Positions 8,194-18,647 of a stretch of 54,497 nucleotides of DNA are shown here, piece by piece. The DNA lies in contig LFRS01000142.1 of NCBI GenBank assembly GCA_001512435.1, positions 28,865 through 83,361 of the forward strand, given 5' to 3'. The position numbers were made by a program, and so were the translations under genes. This DNA comes from Halothermothrix sp. DTU029. Its GTDB lineage: Bacteria > Bacillota > Halanaerobiia > Halanaerobiales > DTU029. The stretch's first letter is position 1. Each line of letters starts with the position of its first letter. The notes under the pieces are model-generated. The model saw only the letters and a program-made list of their open reading frames with translations, was not told the DNA's origin and ran no database searches.

Positions 8194-10650
8194 TTATGAT
8201 TTAAGTTGATCTATTAATACAAATAAATCCCTGCCCAATGCTAATTTGACAAAAGCGTCAAAGTTCTTGACTATATTAATATTATTATTATAACTGATGG
8301 AGTTAGATAAGTCCAGCTTTTTGCCAGCTTCAGCCAGGAGAAAAATCCTCTCCCCCACCCTGTTAATAATATTTAATTCTTCAAATATAGTCAAGGAATT
8401 CTCTACCTTTTCTTCAGAGGTGCAGCTAATTTCTGCCATAATTTCTGCAAGGAATAATTCAGGCCTGGCCTGCTTTTTTAAAAAGTTATATAATTCTGTA
8501 AGATCATTAGCAAGAGGCAATCTGGCTGCCAGTATCTTTTTATTCAGCATTAGTTCCCTGGCAGAATAAAGGAGATGTACTTTTATAGCCGCCGGCTTCA
8601 CGAGGGCCAGGACCCTTTGCATTTCCTCCAGGGAAAAAGGTAGGGAAAGAAAAACCAAATCCCATTCAAAGGTATCCTCCTGCCAACTGGCCAGATCCTG
8701 TAACATCCGGTGAGTAAAAAATAGTATGCCTTCCCTGGCCTCCTGATATTGCTCATATTCCCTTTTATTTTCTGCAAGAAAGACCAGGCCTTTTCCCAGT
8801 TCCTTAAGGCTTTGCCGGTAATAATTAAGGTTATTGACATAAACCAGGAATTTATCCCTATAAGCCAGTAATTCCTTAAAATAGGCATTAAAATCAGGAC
8901 ACCCTCTCTTATCAGCCAGGATAAAGTCCTGGCCCCTGTAATAGATAGGGAAATCTCCTGCATCCTCTCTCTTTTTCCAATCCTTCAGATTCAACTGTAA
9001 TTCCTTTTTACCATTCCACTGGTTTAATTCCAGGGTAAAAAGCAGGTCCACCGGCTTGTTCATAAAGTCCTTCAGTTCACCTTCAAAAGCAAAGGCAATA
9101 CCATTAAGGCCATTATCCAGAGTAAATTTCAGGTGTTCCCCCTCTTTACCTACCTTATAGGCCCTGTCTATTTTAGCCTCACTCAGGAGCAGGTTAGGCC
9201 TGGGATTCCCTACACCATGGGGCTCTAACAAAGATAATTCTGCAAAAAAATCCTCATTAATATCCCCTGCTTCCAGGACCAGGTCCAGGTCTATTTCAGG
9301 GATTAAATCTTCCTTTACCAGCTTTTCATCTAAAATCCTATTAAAATGCTCCTTAAAAAACCCTATTTTATCCTGAGCTATTGTCAGGCCTGCCGCCATT
9401 TCATGACCACCAAAGGCCTCCAAATAGGCAGAAGAGTCCTGGAGGGCCTGAAAGATATTCAGATTCCTGATACTGCGGCAAGACCCCCTGCCTATTCCAT
9501 CTTCATTGATAGCAATAAGAATAACAGGCCGGTAATACAATTCAACTAATCTGGAAGCAACAATGCCAATAACACCCTGGTGCCAGCCTTCCCCTGCCAG
9601 GACAATCCCTTTCTCTTTGTTTAAATCGACCTCTCCCTCTATCTTTTCTTTTGCTTCCTGAAAAATCCTTTCCTCTACTGCCTGCCTTTCTCTATTTTCT
9701 GCCCGTAGTTCCAGGGCAATCTCTTCAGCTACCAGTTCATCCTCTGTAATTAATAATTCCACACATTTTTCTGCACTATCCATTCTACCGGCAGAATTTA
9801 GATGGGGGGCCAGGATATAGGCAACATTACCAGTATTGATATTCCGGCCAGCCAGGCCAATTGCCTGGATTAATTTCTCCAGGCCTATATTTCCGGTGTT
9901 TTCAATTAACTTTAACCCTTCCCTGACTATAATCCGGTTTTCCCCGGTCAGGGGAACAATATCTGCTATGGTTCCTAAAGCAACCAGGTCAAGGAGATTG
10001 GTCAAATCAGGAGAAAGGTACCTGTTACTTCTCCTGTATTCCAGGGCCTGGCAGAGCTTAAAGGCTACCCCTACTCCAGCCAGAGTCTTATAGGGATAGG
10101 GATCATCTTCCCTGTGGGGATCAATAACTGCCAGGGCAGGAGGGATTTCCCTGCCAGGCTGATGATGGTCAGTTATAATTAGATCAAGGCCCTGGCTATT
10201 ACTGTATTTAACTTCTTCATGGGCAGATATTCCACAATCCACCGTAATTAATAAGTCATAACCTGCCTGGATAAATTCTTCTACTGCAGCCTGATTTAAA
10301 CCATATCCCTCTGTCTTACGCCGGGGAATATAGTAGTCCAGCTGAAAATTATAGGCCCTTTTAAAATAATGGTATAGTAAGGCAATGGAAGTAATACCAT
10401 CAACATCATAATCCCCATAGACCAGGACCCTTTCTTTCTTCTTTATAGCCTTTTCTATCCTTTCTACCGCCTCCTCCATATCTTGCAATAAAAAGGGATC
10501 CTCCAGATCCTCCAGGCCCCCATATAAAAATCCATTAATAGCTGTTTCCTCTCTTAGGCCCCTATTAGCCAGTAATTGCATAAGCAGAGGGGATAAAGCA
10601 CCAATTTCTTTAATTGTTCCTTCTCTCTTGATACACCATTTTTTCTTCAT
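8194..10650 (-). CDS. recJ: Single-stranded-DNA exonuclease RecJ
   Basis: 5'-3' exonuclease acting on single-stranded DNA in recombination and repair. DHH-family motifs are clear: YGDYDVDG at residues 78-85 and TDHHQPG at 160-166, with the DHHA1 motif GGHEMAAG near 415. An OB-like region and a C-terminal extension bring the protein to 818 residues, close to the long RecJ form of Bacilli. The ATG lies about nine bases after GGTGGAGA. It is first in the recJ-to-aspS series and is separated from trpP by a terminator. I see no convincing promoter in the 85 bases upstream. Confidence 0.95.
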   Translation of the reverse strand: MKKKWCIKREGTIKEIGALSPLLMQLLANRGLREETAINGFLYGGLEDLEDPFLLQDMEEAVERIEKAIKKKERVLVYGDYDVDGITSIALLYHYFKRAYNFQLDYYIPRRKTEGYGLNQAAVEEFIQAGYDLLITVDCGISAHEEVKYSNSQGLDLIITDHHQPGREIPPALAVIDPHREDDPYPYKTLAGVGVAFKLCQALEYRRSNRYLSPDLTNLLDLVALGTIADIVPLTGENRIIVREGLKLIENTGNIGLEKLIQAIGLAGRNINTGNVAYILAPHLNSAGRMDSAEKCVELLITEDELVAEEIALELRAENRERQAVEERIFQEAKEKIEGEVDLNKEKGIVLAGEGWHQGVIGIVASRLVELYYRPVILIAINEDGIGRGSCRSIRNLNIFQALQDSSAYLEAFGGHEMAAGLTIAQDKIGFFKEHFNRILDEKLVKEDLIPEIDLDLVLEAGDINEDFFAELSLLEPHGVGNPRPNLLLSEAKIDRAYKVGKEGEHLKFTLDNGLNGIAFAFEGELKDFMNKPVDLLFTLELNQWNGKKELQLNLKDWKKREDAGDFPIYYRGQDFILADKRGCPDFNAYFKELLAYRDKFLVYVNNLNYYRQSLKELGKGLVFLAENKREYEQYQEAREGILFFTHRMLQDLASWQEDTFEWDLVFLSLPFSLEEMQRVLALVKPAAIKVHLLYSARELMLNKKILAARLPLANDLTELYNFLKKQARPELFLAEIMAEISCTSEEKVENSLTIFEELNIINRVGERIFLLAEAGKKLDLSNSISYNNNINIVKNFDAFVKLALGRDLFVLIDQLKS

Positions 10651-10732
10651 TATAAATGTTCTCCACCTGTTTATTTTTCTTCCTTGTAACTATTCCATAA
10701 TCTCAAGCTGTTTTCTGAATAAAAGTTCCAGG

Positions 10733-10766
10733 AAAAAGAAAAACCCCTCGAAAGGGGGCTTTTTCT
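10733..10766 (-). terminator. Intrinsic terminator after trpP
   Basis: On the minus strand, CCCCT-TTCG-AGGGG forms a five-pair stem with a TTCG tetraloop, followed by GTTTTTC. An A-run on the other side makes it potentially bidirectional. It lies just after the trpP stop and separates that gene from recJ. Confidence 0.85.
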
Positions 10767-10787
10767 TAATAATACTCCTGTTCTCTC

Positions 10788-11330
10788 CTAGGCTTCCTCA
10801 CTGGTAAACTTAATCGACTTGCGGCTATAGGAAAAAGCCAGAAAGATAATAATTGCAGTTACTGTATTAACAGCTGCTGCAGGTAATACTACTGTATAAA
10901 AGAGAACCTGAAAAGAACCGGGCAAACCGGATATTAAAGCAGCTGAACCCAGGAATACAGAACCACTGATGATAGTACCCAGTGCGGTTATAATTCCGAC
11001 AGCAAGACGCTGATCAAGCCTGTCTCCTATTGCCTTGATTATCAGGCTGACCAGTAAAAATGTAACCAGTTTGTCAATTAGATTGGCATACTGTCCCCCG
11101 GGAAAAGTTGTGGTCAGGGCTGTAAAAATACCTGTTGCCAATGCAGCCAGAAATCCCAGCTTAAAATCCCTCTTAACAATCAAAACAATGAAGAGCATAG
11201 CCAGGGAAAAATCAGGCTTCATTCCCAGGACAATTGCAGGAAAAAAGGCATGTAATAAAAACCCAATCCCCACCAACAAAGCTGTCTCCGCTAAATCTCT
11301 TGTCTTAATGACATAACTCTCTCTACTCAT
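10788..11330 (-). CDS. trpP: Tryptophan transporter TrpP family (ECF S-component-like)
   Basis: Integral membrane protein of 180 residues with about five or six hydrophobic segments. The early GMKPDF motif after the first helix is, from family memory, characteristic of TrpP/YhaG, the tryptophan uptake protein of Bacillus that resembles ECF transporter substrate-binding components. Vitamin-type ECF S subunits are the alternative. The gene is monocistronic: a consensus sigma-A promoter lies directly upstream, overlapping the end of lapA, and a terminator directly downstream. The predicted leader is only about 25 bases, leaving no room for a T-box, TRAP site or riboswitch. The start is supported by AGAAAGGTGA. 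Confidence 0.75.
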   Translation of the reverse strand: MSRESYVIKTRDLAETALLVGIGFLLHAFFPAIVLGMKPDFSLAMLFIVLIVKRDFKLGFLAALATGIFTALTTTFPGGQYANLIDKLVTFLLVSLIIKAIGDRLDQRLAVGIITALGTIISGSVFLGSAALISGLPGSFQVLFYTVVLPAAAVNTVTAIIIFLAFSYSRKSIKFTSEEA

Positions 11331-11362
11331 CTCTTCTCACCTTTCTCTATAGAATTTTTTTT

Positions 11363-11391
11363 ATTATATCGGAATAATCTATCTTTGTCAA
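11363..11391 (-). promoter_or_regulatory. Sigma-A promoter of trpP
   Basis: On the minus strand, TTGACA (11386-11391), a 17-base spacer and TATAAT (11363-11368) match both consensus hexamers perfectly. The expected start is near 11356, about 26 bases before the trpP ATG. It sits immediately downstream of the lapA stop. Confidence 0.85.
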
Positions 11392-11399
11392 GAATAGGA

Positions 11400-11777
11400 T
11401 TATTCCTCTTCAGTACTGGCATCCCTGTCTTCAGTATTATCACTGGTTTCATTATTACCAGCAGTAGAATCAGAATCATAGTCCCCGGATTTAGCCAGTA
11501 AATCCTGATAGTTTCTTTTCATTTCTTCCAGTTCAGCCAGGAGCTCTTCTTTCTCCCTTTTTTCCATTTTGATTTCTTTATTTAATCTCAGGCTGCTTAA
11601 GGAAGTAACCAGGGTCATTAAGATGGCACCAAAAACTATTGCTCCCAGGACTATTAGAACCAGGGATATATTAAAATCCCAGACAAATAAACGGATTAAG
11701 ACAGGACTGGCATTCTGAATAGAAAAAACAGCAATAAATAAAGCAAACAATAAAATCAAGAGAATCTTTTTGTTCAC
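11400..11777 (-). CDS. lapA: LapA-domain membrane protein
   Basis: Small membrane protein of 125 residues with the LapA (DUF1049) layout: a first transmembrane helix ending in the signature IQNASPVLIRLFVW, a second helix at about 38-62, then a cytoplasmic coiled coil rich in Glu and Lys and an acidic tail. In proteobacteria LapA/LapB control lipopolysaccharide assembly. Its role in Bacillota is unknown, though Halanaerobiales do have a diderm envelope. Translation starts at a GTG behind GGGGGTGG. It is last in the ruv-queA-tgt-yajC-lepB series. Confidence 0.75.
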   Translation of the reverse strand: MNKKILLILLFALFIAVFSIQNASPVLIRLFVWDFNISLVLIVLGAIVFGAILMTLVTSLSSLRLNKEIKMEKREKEELLAELEEMKRNYQDLLAKSGDYDSDSTAGNNETSDNTEDRDASTEEE

Positions 11778-11852
11778 CCCAATACCACCCCCGGTTTGAG
11801 AAGCAATTCTGGCAGGTGCTTATATAAGCCCCTCCTTGTTTAAAACCTGGCC

Positions 11853-12380
11853 TTAATTATGATCAATTAATCTCATCCTATTTAATGGCCAGTAAACCCA
11901 AAAGGCTTTCCCGGAAATTGACCTGTACTTCACATTACCAACATAGGACCGTATACGGCTATCAGCACTATCATTCCGGTTATCCCCCATGACAAAAACC
12001 TCGTCTTCCCCTACCAGATAGGGGCCATAATCACCCAACATCTTTTCATATAAATATTCTTCTTTCAGGGGTTGCCCGTCTATGTAAGTAATGCCATCTT
12101 TAATAAAAACAGTTTCACCGGGAAGGCCTATTACTCTCTTAATAAACTTACTGTCCGGCTGACCATTTGGTGTGAAAATTATAATTTCAAAACGTTCTGG
12201 TGGACGAAAACGATAAATAAACTTATTGACAAATAACCTCTCCCCATGATTAAGAGTAGGATACATGGATTTTCCGTCAACAATAAAGGATTGAGCTACA
12301 AAGGTTATTATAAATATTGCCAGGATACCAGCTATTAGCAGTGATTGAAAAAATTCCTTAATATCTCCCCTATCAAGCAT
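11853..12380 (-). CDS. lepB: Signal peptidase I
   Basis: Membrane-bound serine/lysine protease that removes signal peptides from exported proteins. One N-terminal transmembrane helix (about residues 12-30) precedes the catalytic Ser38 in GKSMYPTL. The general-base Lys81 lies in KRVIGLPGE, and the C-terminal box GDNRNDSADSR is at 132-142. The 175-residue length matches the single-helix Bacillus type. It follows yajC by 19 bases, where many clostridia instead carry secD and secF. Confidence 0.95.
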   Translation of the reverse strand: MLDRGDIKEFFQSLLIAGILAIFIITFVAQSFIVDGKSMYPTLNHGERLFVNKFIYRFRPPERFEIIIFTPNGQPDSKFIKRVIGLPGETVFIKDGITYIDGQPLKEEYLYEKMLGDYGPYLVGEDEVFVMGDNRNDSADSRIRSYVGNVKYRSISGKAFWVYWPLNRMRLIDHN

Positions 12381-12399
12381 AAAAATCCTCCACCATCAA

Positions 12400-12726
12400 T
12401 TATTCTTCAGACTCTATTAGCTCCTCACTCTTATTGTCTTTTACTTCAGCCTTTTTCTCTACTCTGGAAATACTATTGCGTACGAAATCAATATCTACAT
12501 TGGATGATACACGTAGTCTAATATTGTCTTCTTTAATCTTTATAATTTTCCCTTTAATTCCGCCAATAGTAACTACCTGATCTCCTGGTTGCAGGTTGGA
12601 CAACATCTCCCGATGGGCCTTTTCCTGCTTTCTCTGTGGCCTGATGATTATCAGCCAGAAAAAACCTAAGATAACTGCAAAGTATATTACCATGCTTAAG
12701 ATACTGTTCATTGGTGTTGCTTCCAT
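12400..12726 (-). CDS. yajC: Preprotein translocase subunit YajC
   Basis: Accessory subunit of the Sec translocon, associated with SecDF. A single membrane helix near residues 8-26 ends in IIRPQRKQEK, the family signature, followed by a small cytoplasmic domain (LQPGDQVVTIGGIKGKI) and an acidic tail. The 108-residue length is normal. The ATG follows AGAGGAGG. It sits between tgt and lepB; secD and secF, which usually come next, are absent from the window. Confidence 0.95.
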   Translation of the reverse strand: MEATPMNSILSMVIYFAVILGFFWLIIIRPQRKQEKAHREMLSNLQPGDQVVTIGGIKGKIIKIKEDNIRLRVSSNVDIDFVRNSISRVEKKAEVKDNKSEELIESEE

Positions 12727-12805
12727 TAATAAAACCTCCTCTAATTATATTTTTCTATACAGTATTTTATTCAACAATCCATATAGAAATCCTGCAAAAA
12801 AATAA

Positions 12806-13930
<1,125 letters not shown>

Positions 13931-13985
13931 CTACAAAATAAATAAAAGATCCTGGTTGATAAATATGGTCCTGAAAGACAAAGGC

Positions 13986-15011
13986 CTAAATAATAAACAT
14001 GGCATCACCGAAACTGAAGAAACGGTATCTATTGGCCACGGCCTGCTCATAGGCCTTCAGAACCTGGTCCCGGCCGGCAAAGGCACTTACCAGCATTAAA
14101 AGGGTTGACCGGGGCAGATGAAAATTGGTTACCAGGGCATCGACTACCTTAAACTCATAACCAGGATAGATAAAGATATCTGTCCAGCCCTTACTGGCTG
14201 TCAATTGACCCTGCTCACTTGCAATTGCTTCCAGGGTTCTGGTAACTGTAGTACCCACAGCAATAACCCTTTTCCCCTCTGCCTTTTTTTGATTGATCAG
14301 GCCTGCTGTCTCCTGACTGAGTTCATAGTATTCGGCATGCATTTGGTGTTCTTCAATATTGTCAACTTTCACTGGCCTGAAAGTCCCCAGGCCCACATGG
14401 AGGGTCAAATAGCTTCTTTCAATACCTTTCTCCTCCAGTTTCTCCAATAATTCAGGAGTAAAATGGAGGCCAGCTGTCGGGGCAGCAACAGAACCCCGTT
14501 CCCTGGCGTAGACAGTCTGGTAACGGCCTGGATCAGCCGGCTTTTGGTGTATATATGGTGGCAGGGGTAATTCCCCTAATTCATCAATGATTTCATCAAA
14601 ATTGCCCTCATAGGAGAACTCCATCAGCCGGCCTCCATATTCCGTATAATCCAGGGCCTTGCCCACCAGTTTCCCTTCTCCAAAGGAGATTTCAACACCC
14701 TGCTTGACCCTTCTGCCAGGCTTAACCAATACTTCCCAGATATCCTTCTCCTTTTCATTAAGGAGCAAGACCTCTATCTCTATCCCGCTTGAAAGCTTTT
14801 TTCCCATCAACCTGGCCGGGATTACTTTGCTGTTATTCAAGACCAGGAGGTCTCCTGGAGCCAGATAATCTATTATGTCTTTAAATTTCCTTTCCTCTAT
14901 CTTGCCACTTTCTCGCCGGAGAATCATTAAGCGGGATTCATCTCTAACCTTTGCCGGGTTTTGTGCAATTAACTCTTCTGGTAAGTGATAGGTAAAATCA
15001 TCTACTTTCAC
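13986..15011 (-). CDS. queA: S-adenosylmethionine:tRNA ribosyltransferase-isomerase QueA
   Basis: Transfers and isomerises the ribosyl moiety of SAM to preQ1-modified tRNA, making epoxyqueuosine. The 341-residue length and segments such as [17 protein letters not shown] near the N-terminus, [15 protein letters not shown] in the middle and [17 protein letters not shown] near the C-terminus are typical. Translation begins at a GTG nine bases after GGAGG; an overlapping ATG is out of frame. It sits between ruvB and tgt, as in Bacillus and clostridia. Confidence 0.96.
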   Translation of the reverse strand: MKVDDFTYHLPEELIAQNPAKVRDESRLMILRRESGKIEERKFKDIIDYLAPGDLLVLNNSKVIPARLMGKKLSSGIEIEVLLLNEKEKDIWEVLVKPGRRVKQGVEISFGEGKLVGKALDYTEYGGRLMEFSYEGNFDEIIDELGELPLPPYIHQKPADPGRYQTVYARERGSVAAPTAGLHFTPELLEKLEEKGIERSYLTLHVGLGTFRPVKVDNIEEHQMHAEYYELSQETAGLINQKKAEGKRVIAVGTTVTRTLEAIASEQGQLTASKGWTDIFIYPGYEFKVVDALVTNFHLPRSTLLMLVSAFAGRDQVLKAYEQAVANRYRFFSFGDAMFII

Positions 15012-15076
15012 ATTAATATACCTCCAGGATTATTATCAATATTATTTGCCAGTTTTTAAAAATATATGATATAGAT

Positions 15077-16099
15077 TCAATCAAAGAGGCTTCTTTCTGG
15101 CCCTTGATAATCCAGGCCCAGATGTTTATAGGCTAGAGCAGTAGCCACCCTGCCCCGGGGAGTCCTTTCCAGGAAACCAATCTGCAATAAATAGGGTTCA
15201 TAGACCTCTTCGATGGTTTCACTCTCTTCATTAACAGCAGCAGAAAGGGTATTCAGTCCTACCGGCCCTCCGCCGAATTTACAGATAATGGTCTGTAATA
15301 ATTTATGATCAAGGCTATCCAGGCCAAGTTTATCAATTTCCAGGAGATTTAAAGCAGCATCTACTACCTCTTTTGTAATCTCTCCCCCTGCCTGGACCTG
15401 GGCGTAATCCCGGACCCTTTTTAACAATCTATTGCTGATCCGGGGAGTCCCCCTGGAACGCCTGGCAATCTCCAGGGCACTTTCTTCTTCTATTTCTATA
15501 TCCAGGATCCGGGCAGAACGCCTGATAATCTCACTTAATTCCTGATTATTATAAAGCTCCAGTCTATTAATAATTCCAAACCTATCCCTTAGAGGGGCAC
15601 TCAATAAGCCTATTCTGGTAGTAGCCCCTACCAGGGTAAAGGGGGCCAGATCCAGCCGTAAGGAACGGGCACTGGGACCCTTGCCTATAATGATATCAAG
15701 AGAAAAGTCTTCCATGGCAGGATATAAGACCTCTTCCACCACCTTGTTTAACCGATGGATCTCATCAATAAAAAGCACATCATTTTCCTGGAGATTAGTC
15801 AAGATGGCAGCCAGATCACCAGGCCTCTCAATGGCCGGGCCAGATGTAACATGGATATTGACATTTAACTCATTGGCTATAATATTGGCCAGAGTGGTTT
15901 TCCCTAAACCAGGGGGCCCGTATAAGAGGACATGATCAAGGGCTTCTCCCCTCTCTCTGGTGGCTTCAATGAAAATACGCAGTTTTTCCTTGACATTGGC
16001 CTGGCCGATATAGTACTGCAACCTCTGGGGCCGTAATGTTCTATCAATAAGCCGGTCTTCTTCTCTTTTGTTTCCTGAAATAATCCGTTTATCCAACAT
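15077..16099 (-). CDS. ruvB: Holliday junction branch-migration ATPase RuvB
   Basis: AAA+ motor that drives branch migration of Holliday junctions with RuvA. Walker A is GPPGLGKTT near residues 61-69, Walker B is LFIDEIHRL, sensor 1 is GATTRIG and the arginine-finger region is PLRDRFG. A winged-helix DNA-binding domain closes the protein. The ATG at 16099 has AAGGGGA seven bases upstream; a GTG one codon earlier overlaps the ruvA stop by one base and is a possible alternative. It belongs to the ruvC-ruvA-ruvB series. Confidence 0.97.
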   Translation of the reverse strand: MLDKRIISGNKREEDRLIDRTLRPQRLQYYIGQANVKEKLRIFIEATRERGEALDHVLLYGPPGLGKTTLANIIANELNVNIHVTSGPAIERPGDLAAILTNLQENDVLFIDEIHRLNKVVEEVLYPAMEDFSLDIIIGKGPSARSLRLDLAPFTLVGATTRIGLLSAPLRDRFGIINRLELYNNQELSEIIRRSARILDIEIEEESALEIARRSRGTPRISNRLLKRVRDYAQVQAGGEITKEVVDAALNLLEIDKLGLDSLDHKLLQTIICKFGGGPVGLNTLSAAVNEESETIEEVYEPYLLQIGFLERTPRGRVATALAYKHLGLDYQGPERSLFD

Positions 16100-16101
16100 C
16101 A

Positions 16102-16686
16102 CTAAATCCCCTTACCTAAATAAGATAGAACTGCCTTCAATCTTTCCTCAATACTGGTTCCCCCATCCAGCTTTAACTCTGCCAGAGCCCTGTCAATCTC
16201 GGCACTGCTATAACCTAAGCCCATCAGGGCATTATAGAGGTCTTCATCAAAATAACTTTCTGCCAGATCTATTTCATACTTATCAGCCATTTTCTCCATT
16301 TTATTTTTCAATTCCAGTATTAGTCTCTGGGCTGTTTTCATACCTACTCCGGGAATCTGTTTTAAAACAGCTACATTCTCTGTCAGGATGGCATCTACAA
16401 ACCTGTCTGCAGATATAGTAGACATTATCTTCAAGGCCACTTTAGGCCCAATACCGGATATACCTATTAAAGTAATGAAAAGCTCCCGGTCACTCAGGCT
16501 TTTGAACCCATAAAGCTGTAAGGCATCTTCCCTGACATGGGTATAAATATATAAGTCCAGTTCCCTGTCTTTGTTAATACTGATTTCTGGATTTACCAGC
16601 TCTACCAGGTAGCCTATATCACCGACCTTAAGAATAATTTTGTTTTCTTTTTCCCAGATAATCTGACCCTTTAAATAAGCAATCAC
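16102..16686 (-). CDS. ruvA: Holliday junction DNA helicase subunit RuvA
   Basis: Tetrameric Holliday-junction binding protein that loads RuvB. It has an N-terminal OB fold, paired helix-hairpin-helix motifs ([17 protein letters not shown] and [19 protein letters not shown]) and a C-terminal UBA-like RuvB-binding domain. I start it at the GTG at 16686, giving the canonical MIAYLKG N-terminus. That GTG has GGGAGGAT correctly spaced and overlaps the ruvC stop as GTGA, a sign of translational coupling. A longer frame from an ATG five codons upstream would place the ribosome site inside the gene. Confidence 0.96.
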   Translation of the reverse strand: MIAYLKGQIIWEKENKIILKVGDIGYLVELVNPEISINKDRELDLYIYTHVREDALQLYGFKSLSDRELFITLIGISGIGPKVALKIMSTISADRFVDAILTENVAVLKQIPGVGMKTAQRLILELKNKMEKMADKYEIDLAESYFDEDLYNALMGLGYSSAEIDRALAELKLDGGTSIEERLKAVLSYLGKGI

Positions 16687-17186
16687 AGATAATCCTCCCA
16701 TTTTACCTTACTGATGATAGTTCTGCTATTTCCATGACAAATAGCAACAGCCAGGGCATCAGCAGCATCATCAGGTTTTGGCAAGCTGGATAAATTCAAT
16801 AAAGCCTTGACCATCTGTTGGACCTGATCTTTAGTAGCCCGGCCATAGCCCACCACAGACTGTTTCACCTGTAATGGGGTATATTCAGCCACCTTGATAC
16901 CTGCCTGGGCTCCTGCCAAAAGAATTACACCCCTGGCCTGTCCTACCTCAATAGCTGTTTTGGCATTTTTATTAAAAAACAACTCCTCTACAGCCATCTC
17001 CTCAGGTTGATATGTATTAATTAAGTCCGTCAATTCCTGATATATATTCAAAAGCCTCTGGCTATTTGTTTCTCCAGCAGAGGTCTTGATAACTCCATAA
17101 TCACAAACCCTATATTTATTACCCTTTTTTTCGATAAGGGAATAACCGACAATAGCCAGTCCAGGGTCGATACCTAAAATAAGCAA
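16683..17186 (-). CDS. ruvC: Holliday junction resolvase RuvC
   Basis: Endonuclease that resolves Holliday junctions by symmetric cuts. The acidic catalytic residues are visible: Asp7 in [12 protein letters not shown], a glutamate in AVEELFF and the aspartates in [15 protein letters not shown] near the C-terminus. The 167-residue length is normal. Translation starts at a TTG behind AGGGGTGG. It is upstream of ruvA, with a four-base overlap. Confidence 0.97.
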   Translation of the reverse strand: MLILGIDPGLAIVGYSLIEKKGNKYRVCDYGVIKTSAGETNSQRLLNIYQELTDLINTYQPEEMAVEELFFNKNAKTAIEVGQARGVILLAGAQAGIKVAEYTPLQVKQSVVGYGRATKDQVQQMVKALLNLSSLPKPDDAADALAVAICHGNSRTIISKVKWEDYL

Positions 17187-17216
17187 AAAACCACCCCTAG
17201 TCTTGATTTAGATTCT

Positions 17217-17675
17217 TTAATCATCATTAATCCTGCTAATATAACCATCAAGAAGAGCCAGGAGCTCTTCTTCACTGGCAATCCTGAGACCTTTTTCTAA
17301 AAGCTGCTGTTCTTCAGGTGCTAATTGTTCTATCTCTATATCTGTTATTGCCTTTAAGCTTTTCTTTTCTTCATTGCCGGAAAATATAGCCAGCCTACCT
17401 TCCACTATACCAAGATAAGCCCCCTTAGTCTTTTCTTCATAGTCAAGAGGAAAACTGCTAATATCTTTTTCCTGGCCAGCCTGGAAACTGTCAGGACCTT
17501 CATCATTAACCAAATAGAAACTGCCAGCATTATTTTCGATTCCAGGATAGGAAGTATTGTTGGTAATTCCTGTAGCCGGAGGCCTTTCAGAATTAGGCAG
17601 GCCATTATCTCCCACTTCATTCCAGAGAAGCAGGATAATAAAGATCAAGACCAGAACTGTCACAAGTCTCTTCAT
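17217..17675 (-). CDS. BofC-like secreted or anchored protein
   Basis: Protein of 152 residues with an N-terminal hydrophobic segment (about 4-18), a low-complexity linker and a C-terminal domain resembling the BofC C-terminal domain: GAYLGIVEGRLAIFSG, then IEIEQLAPEEQQLLEKGL and a final LLDGYISRI. In Bacillus subtilis BofC is a forespore-secreted inhibitor in the sigma-K checkpoint, and its gene lies immediately upstream of ruvA, so position supports the call. The same domain also occurs in other small envelope proteins, and true BofC function is not established. It is the first gene of the ruv-to-lapA series; I did not find a convincing promoter. Confidence 0.6.
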   Translation of the reverse strand: MKRLVTVLVLIFIILLLWNEVGDNGLPNSERPPATGITNNTSYPGIENNAGSFYLVNDEGPDSFQAGQEKDISSFPLDYEEKTKGAYLGIVEGRLAIFSGNEEKKSLKAITDIEIEQLAPEEQQLLEKGLRIASEEELLALLDGYISRINDD

Positions 17676-17721
17676 AGAAAATCAGCTCCTGTATATTCTT
17701 TGCCTTATTATTCCCTATAAA

Positions 17722-17760
17722 GCAAAAAATATACAAAGGACACTGATTAATTCAGTGTCC
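17722..17760 (-). terminator. Intrinsic terminator after yebC
   Basis: On the minus strand, GGACACTGA-ATTAA-TCAGTGTCC forms a perfect nine-pair stem, followed by a T-rich tract with a run of six Ts. It lies just after the yebC stop and separates yebC from the bofC-like/ruv series. Confidence 0.9.
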
Positions 17761-17768
17761 AGGCTTTT

Positions 17769-18530
17769 CTATACTTCTTCGGCAATTTCCTGCATAATTT
17801 CATCCGGGATATCGAAGTTTGAATAAACTTCCTGTACATCATCATGATCTTCCAGTACATCCATCAATTTCAGGGTTTTTCTTGCTGTATCAGCATCCAG
17901 TTCAATAGTGTTTTCTGGAATCATGGCAATATCAGCAGAAACAAACTCGATCCCTTCCCCTTCCAGGTTTTTCCTAACCTCTTCCATATTAGCTGCTTCT
18001 GTATATATATTTACTAGATTACCCTCTGTAACTATATCATCAGCTCCAGCTTCTATAGCCATTAGCATTAAGGTATCTTCATCTAAACCTGTATTGTCCA
18101 GATCCACTACCAGTTGTCCCCTACGCTGAAACATCCAGGCAACGCAACCGGTTTCACCTAGATTACCTCCATATTTTGATAAGAGATGTCTTATTTCTGA
18201 AGCAGTCCGGTTACGGTTATCACTCATCATTTCCATGTATAGGGCAACACCACCTGGACCATATCCTTCATAAACAAATCTCTCATAATTTACACCACTG
18301 ATTTCACCAGTGCCTCTTTTAATCGCCCGTTCGATATTGTCATTAGGCATATTTTGATCTTTTGCCTTTTGTATCACTAATCGCAGTTCTGAATTTGTAT
18401 CAGGATCTCCGCCACCCTCTCTGGCAGCTACGGTAATCATCCTGCTAAGCTTGGAAAACAGCTTACCACGACGGGCATCTTCTCTACCTTTTTTATGTTT
18501 TATATTGGCCCACTTAGAATGACCAGCCAT
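17769..18530 (-). CDS. yebC: YebC/PmpR-family protein
   Basis: Conserved cytoplasmic protein of about 253 residues from the YebC family, annotated as a transcriptional regulator and more recently linked to translation of difficult proline-containing stretches. The N-terminus MAGHSKWANIKHKKGR is the family hallmark. NDNIERAIKRGTGE and YEGYGPGGVALYME are further signatures. The start is the ATG at 18530, with GGGAGGAATTGCAT before it; a longer frame from 18551 adds seven residues carrying the ribosome site. It has its own sigma-A-type promoter and terminator, so it appears monocistronic. Confidence 0.95.
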   Translation of the reverse strand: MAGHSKWANIKHKKGREDARRGKLFSKLSRMITVAAREGGGDPDTNSELRLVIQKAKDQNMPNDNIERAIKRGTGEISGVNYERFVYEGYGPGGVALYMEMMSDNRNRTASEIRHLLSKYGGNLGETGCVAWMFQRRGQLVVDLDNTGLDEDTLMLMAIEAGADDIVTEGNLVNIYTEAANMEEVRKNLEGEGIEFVSADIAMIPENTIELDADTARKTLKLMDVLEDHDDVQEVYSNFDIPDEIMQEIAEEV

Positions 18531-18561
18531 ATGCAATTCCTCCCTTCCCATTCACCCTTCA

Positions 18562-18590
18562 ATTTTAACATAAAGCGTCGATTATTTCAA
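18562..18590 (-). promoter_or_regulatory. Sigma-A promoter of yebC
   Basis: On the minus strand, TTGAAA (18585-18590), a 17-base spacer and TAAAAT (18562-18567) give ten of twelve consensus matches. It begins within the T-tract of the preceding terminator and lies about 30 bases before the yebC ATG. Confidence 0.7.
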
Positions 18591-18626
18591 TAAAATAAAT
18601 GTCAAGGACTGATACCTTCCTTGACA
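18588..18626 (-). terminator. Intrinsic terminator after the small-protein pair
   Basis: On the minus strand, TGTCAAGGA, a nine-base loop and TCCTTGACA form a perfect nine-pair stem, followed by TTTATTTTATT. It lies 21 bases after the stop of the 18648 gene and ends that transcript before yebC. Confidence 0.85.
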
Positions 18627-18647
18627 TATCTTTTCTTTAAACTATGC

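Noticed and set aside
11818-11829. Palindrome GCTTATATAAGC between lapA and lepB
   Set aside because: Twelve bases of mainly AT sequence with no T-run or repeated copy; probably chance, and it does not look like a terminator.
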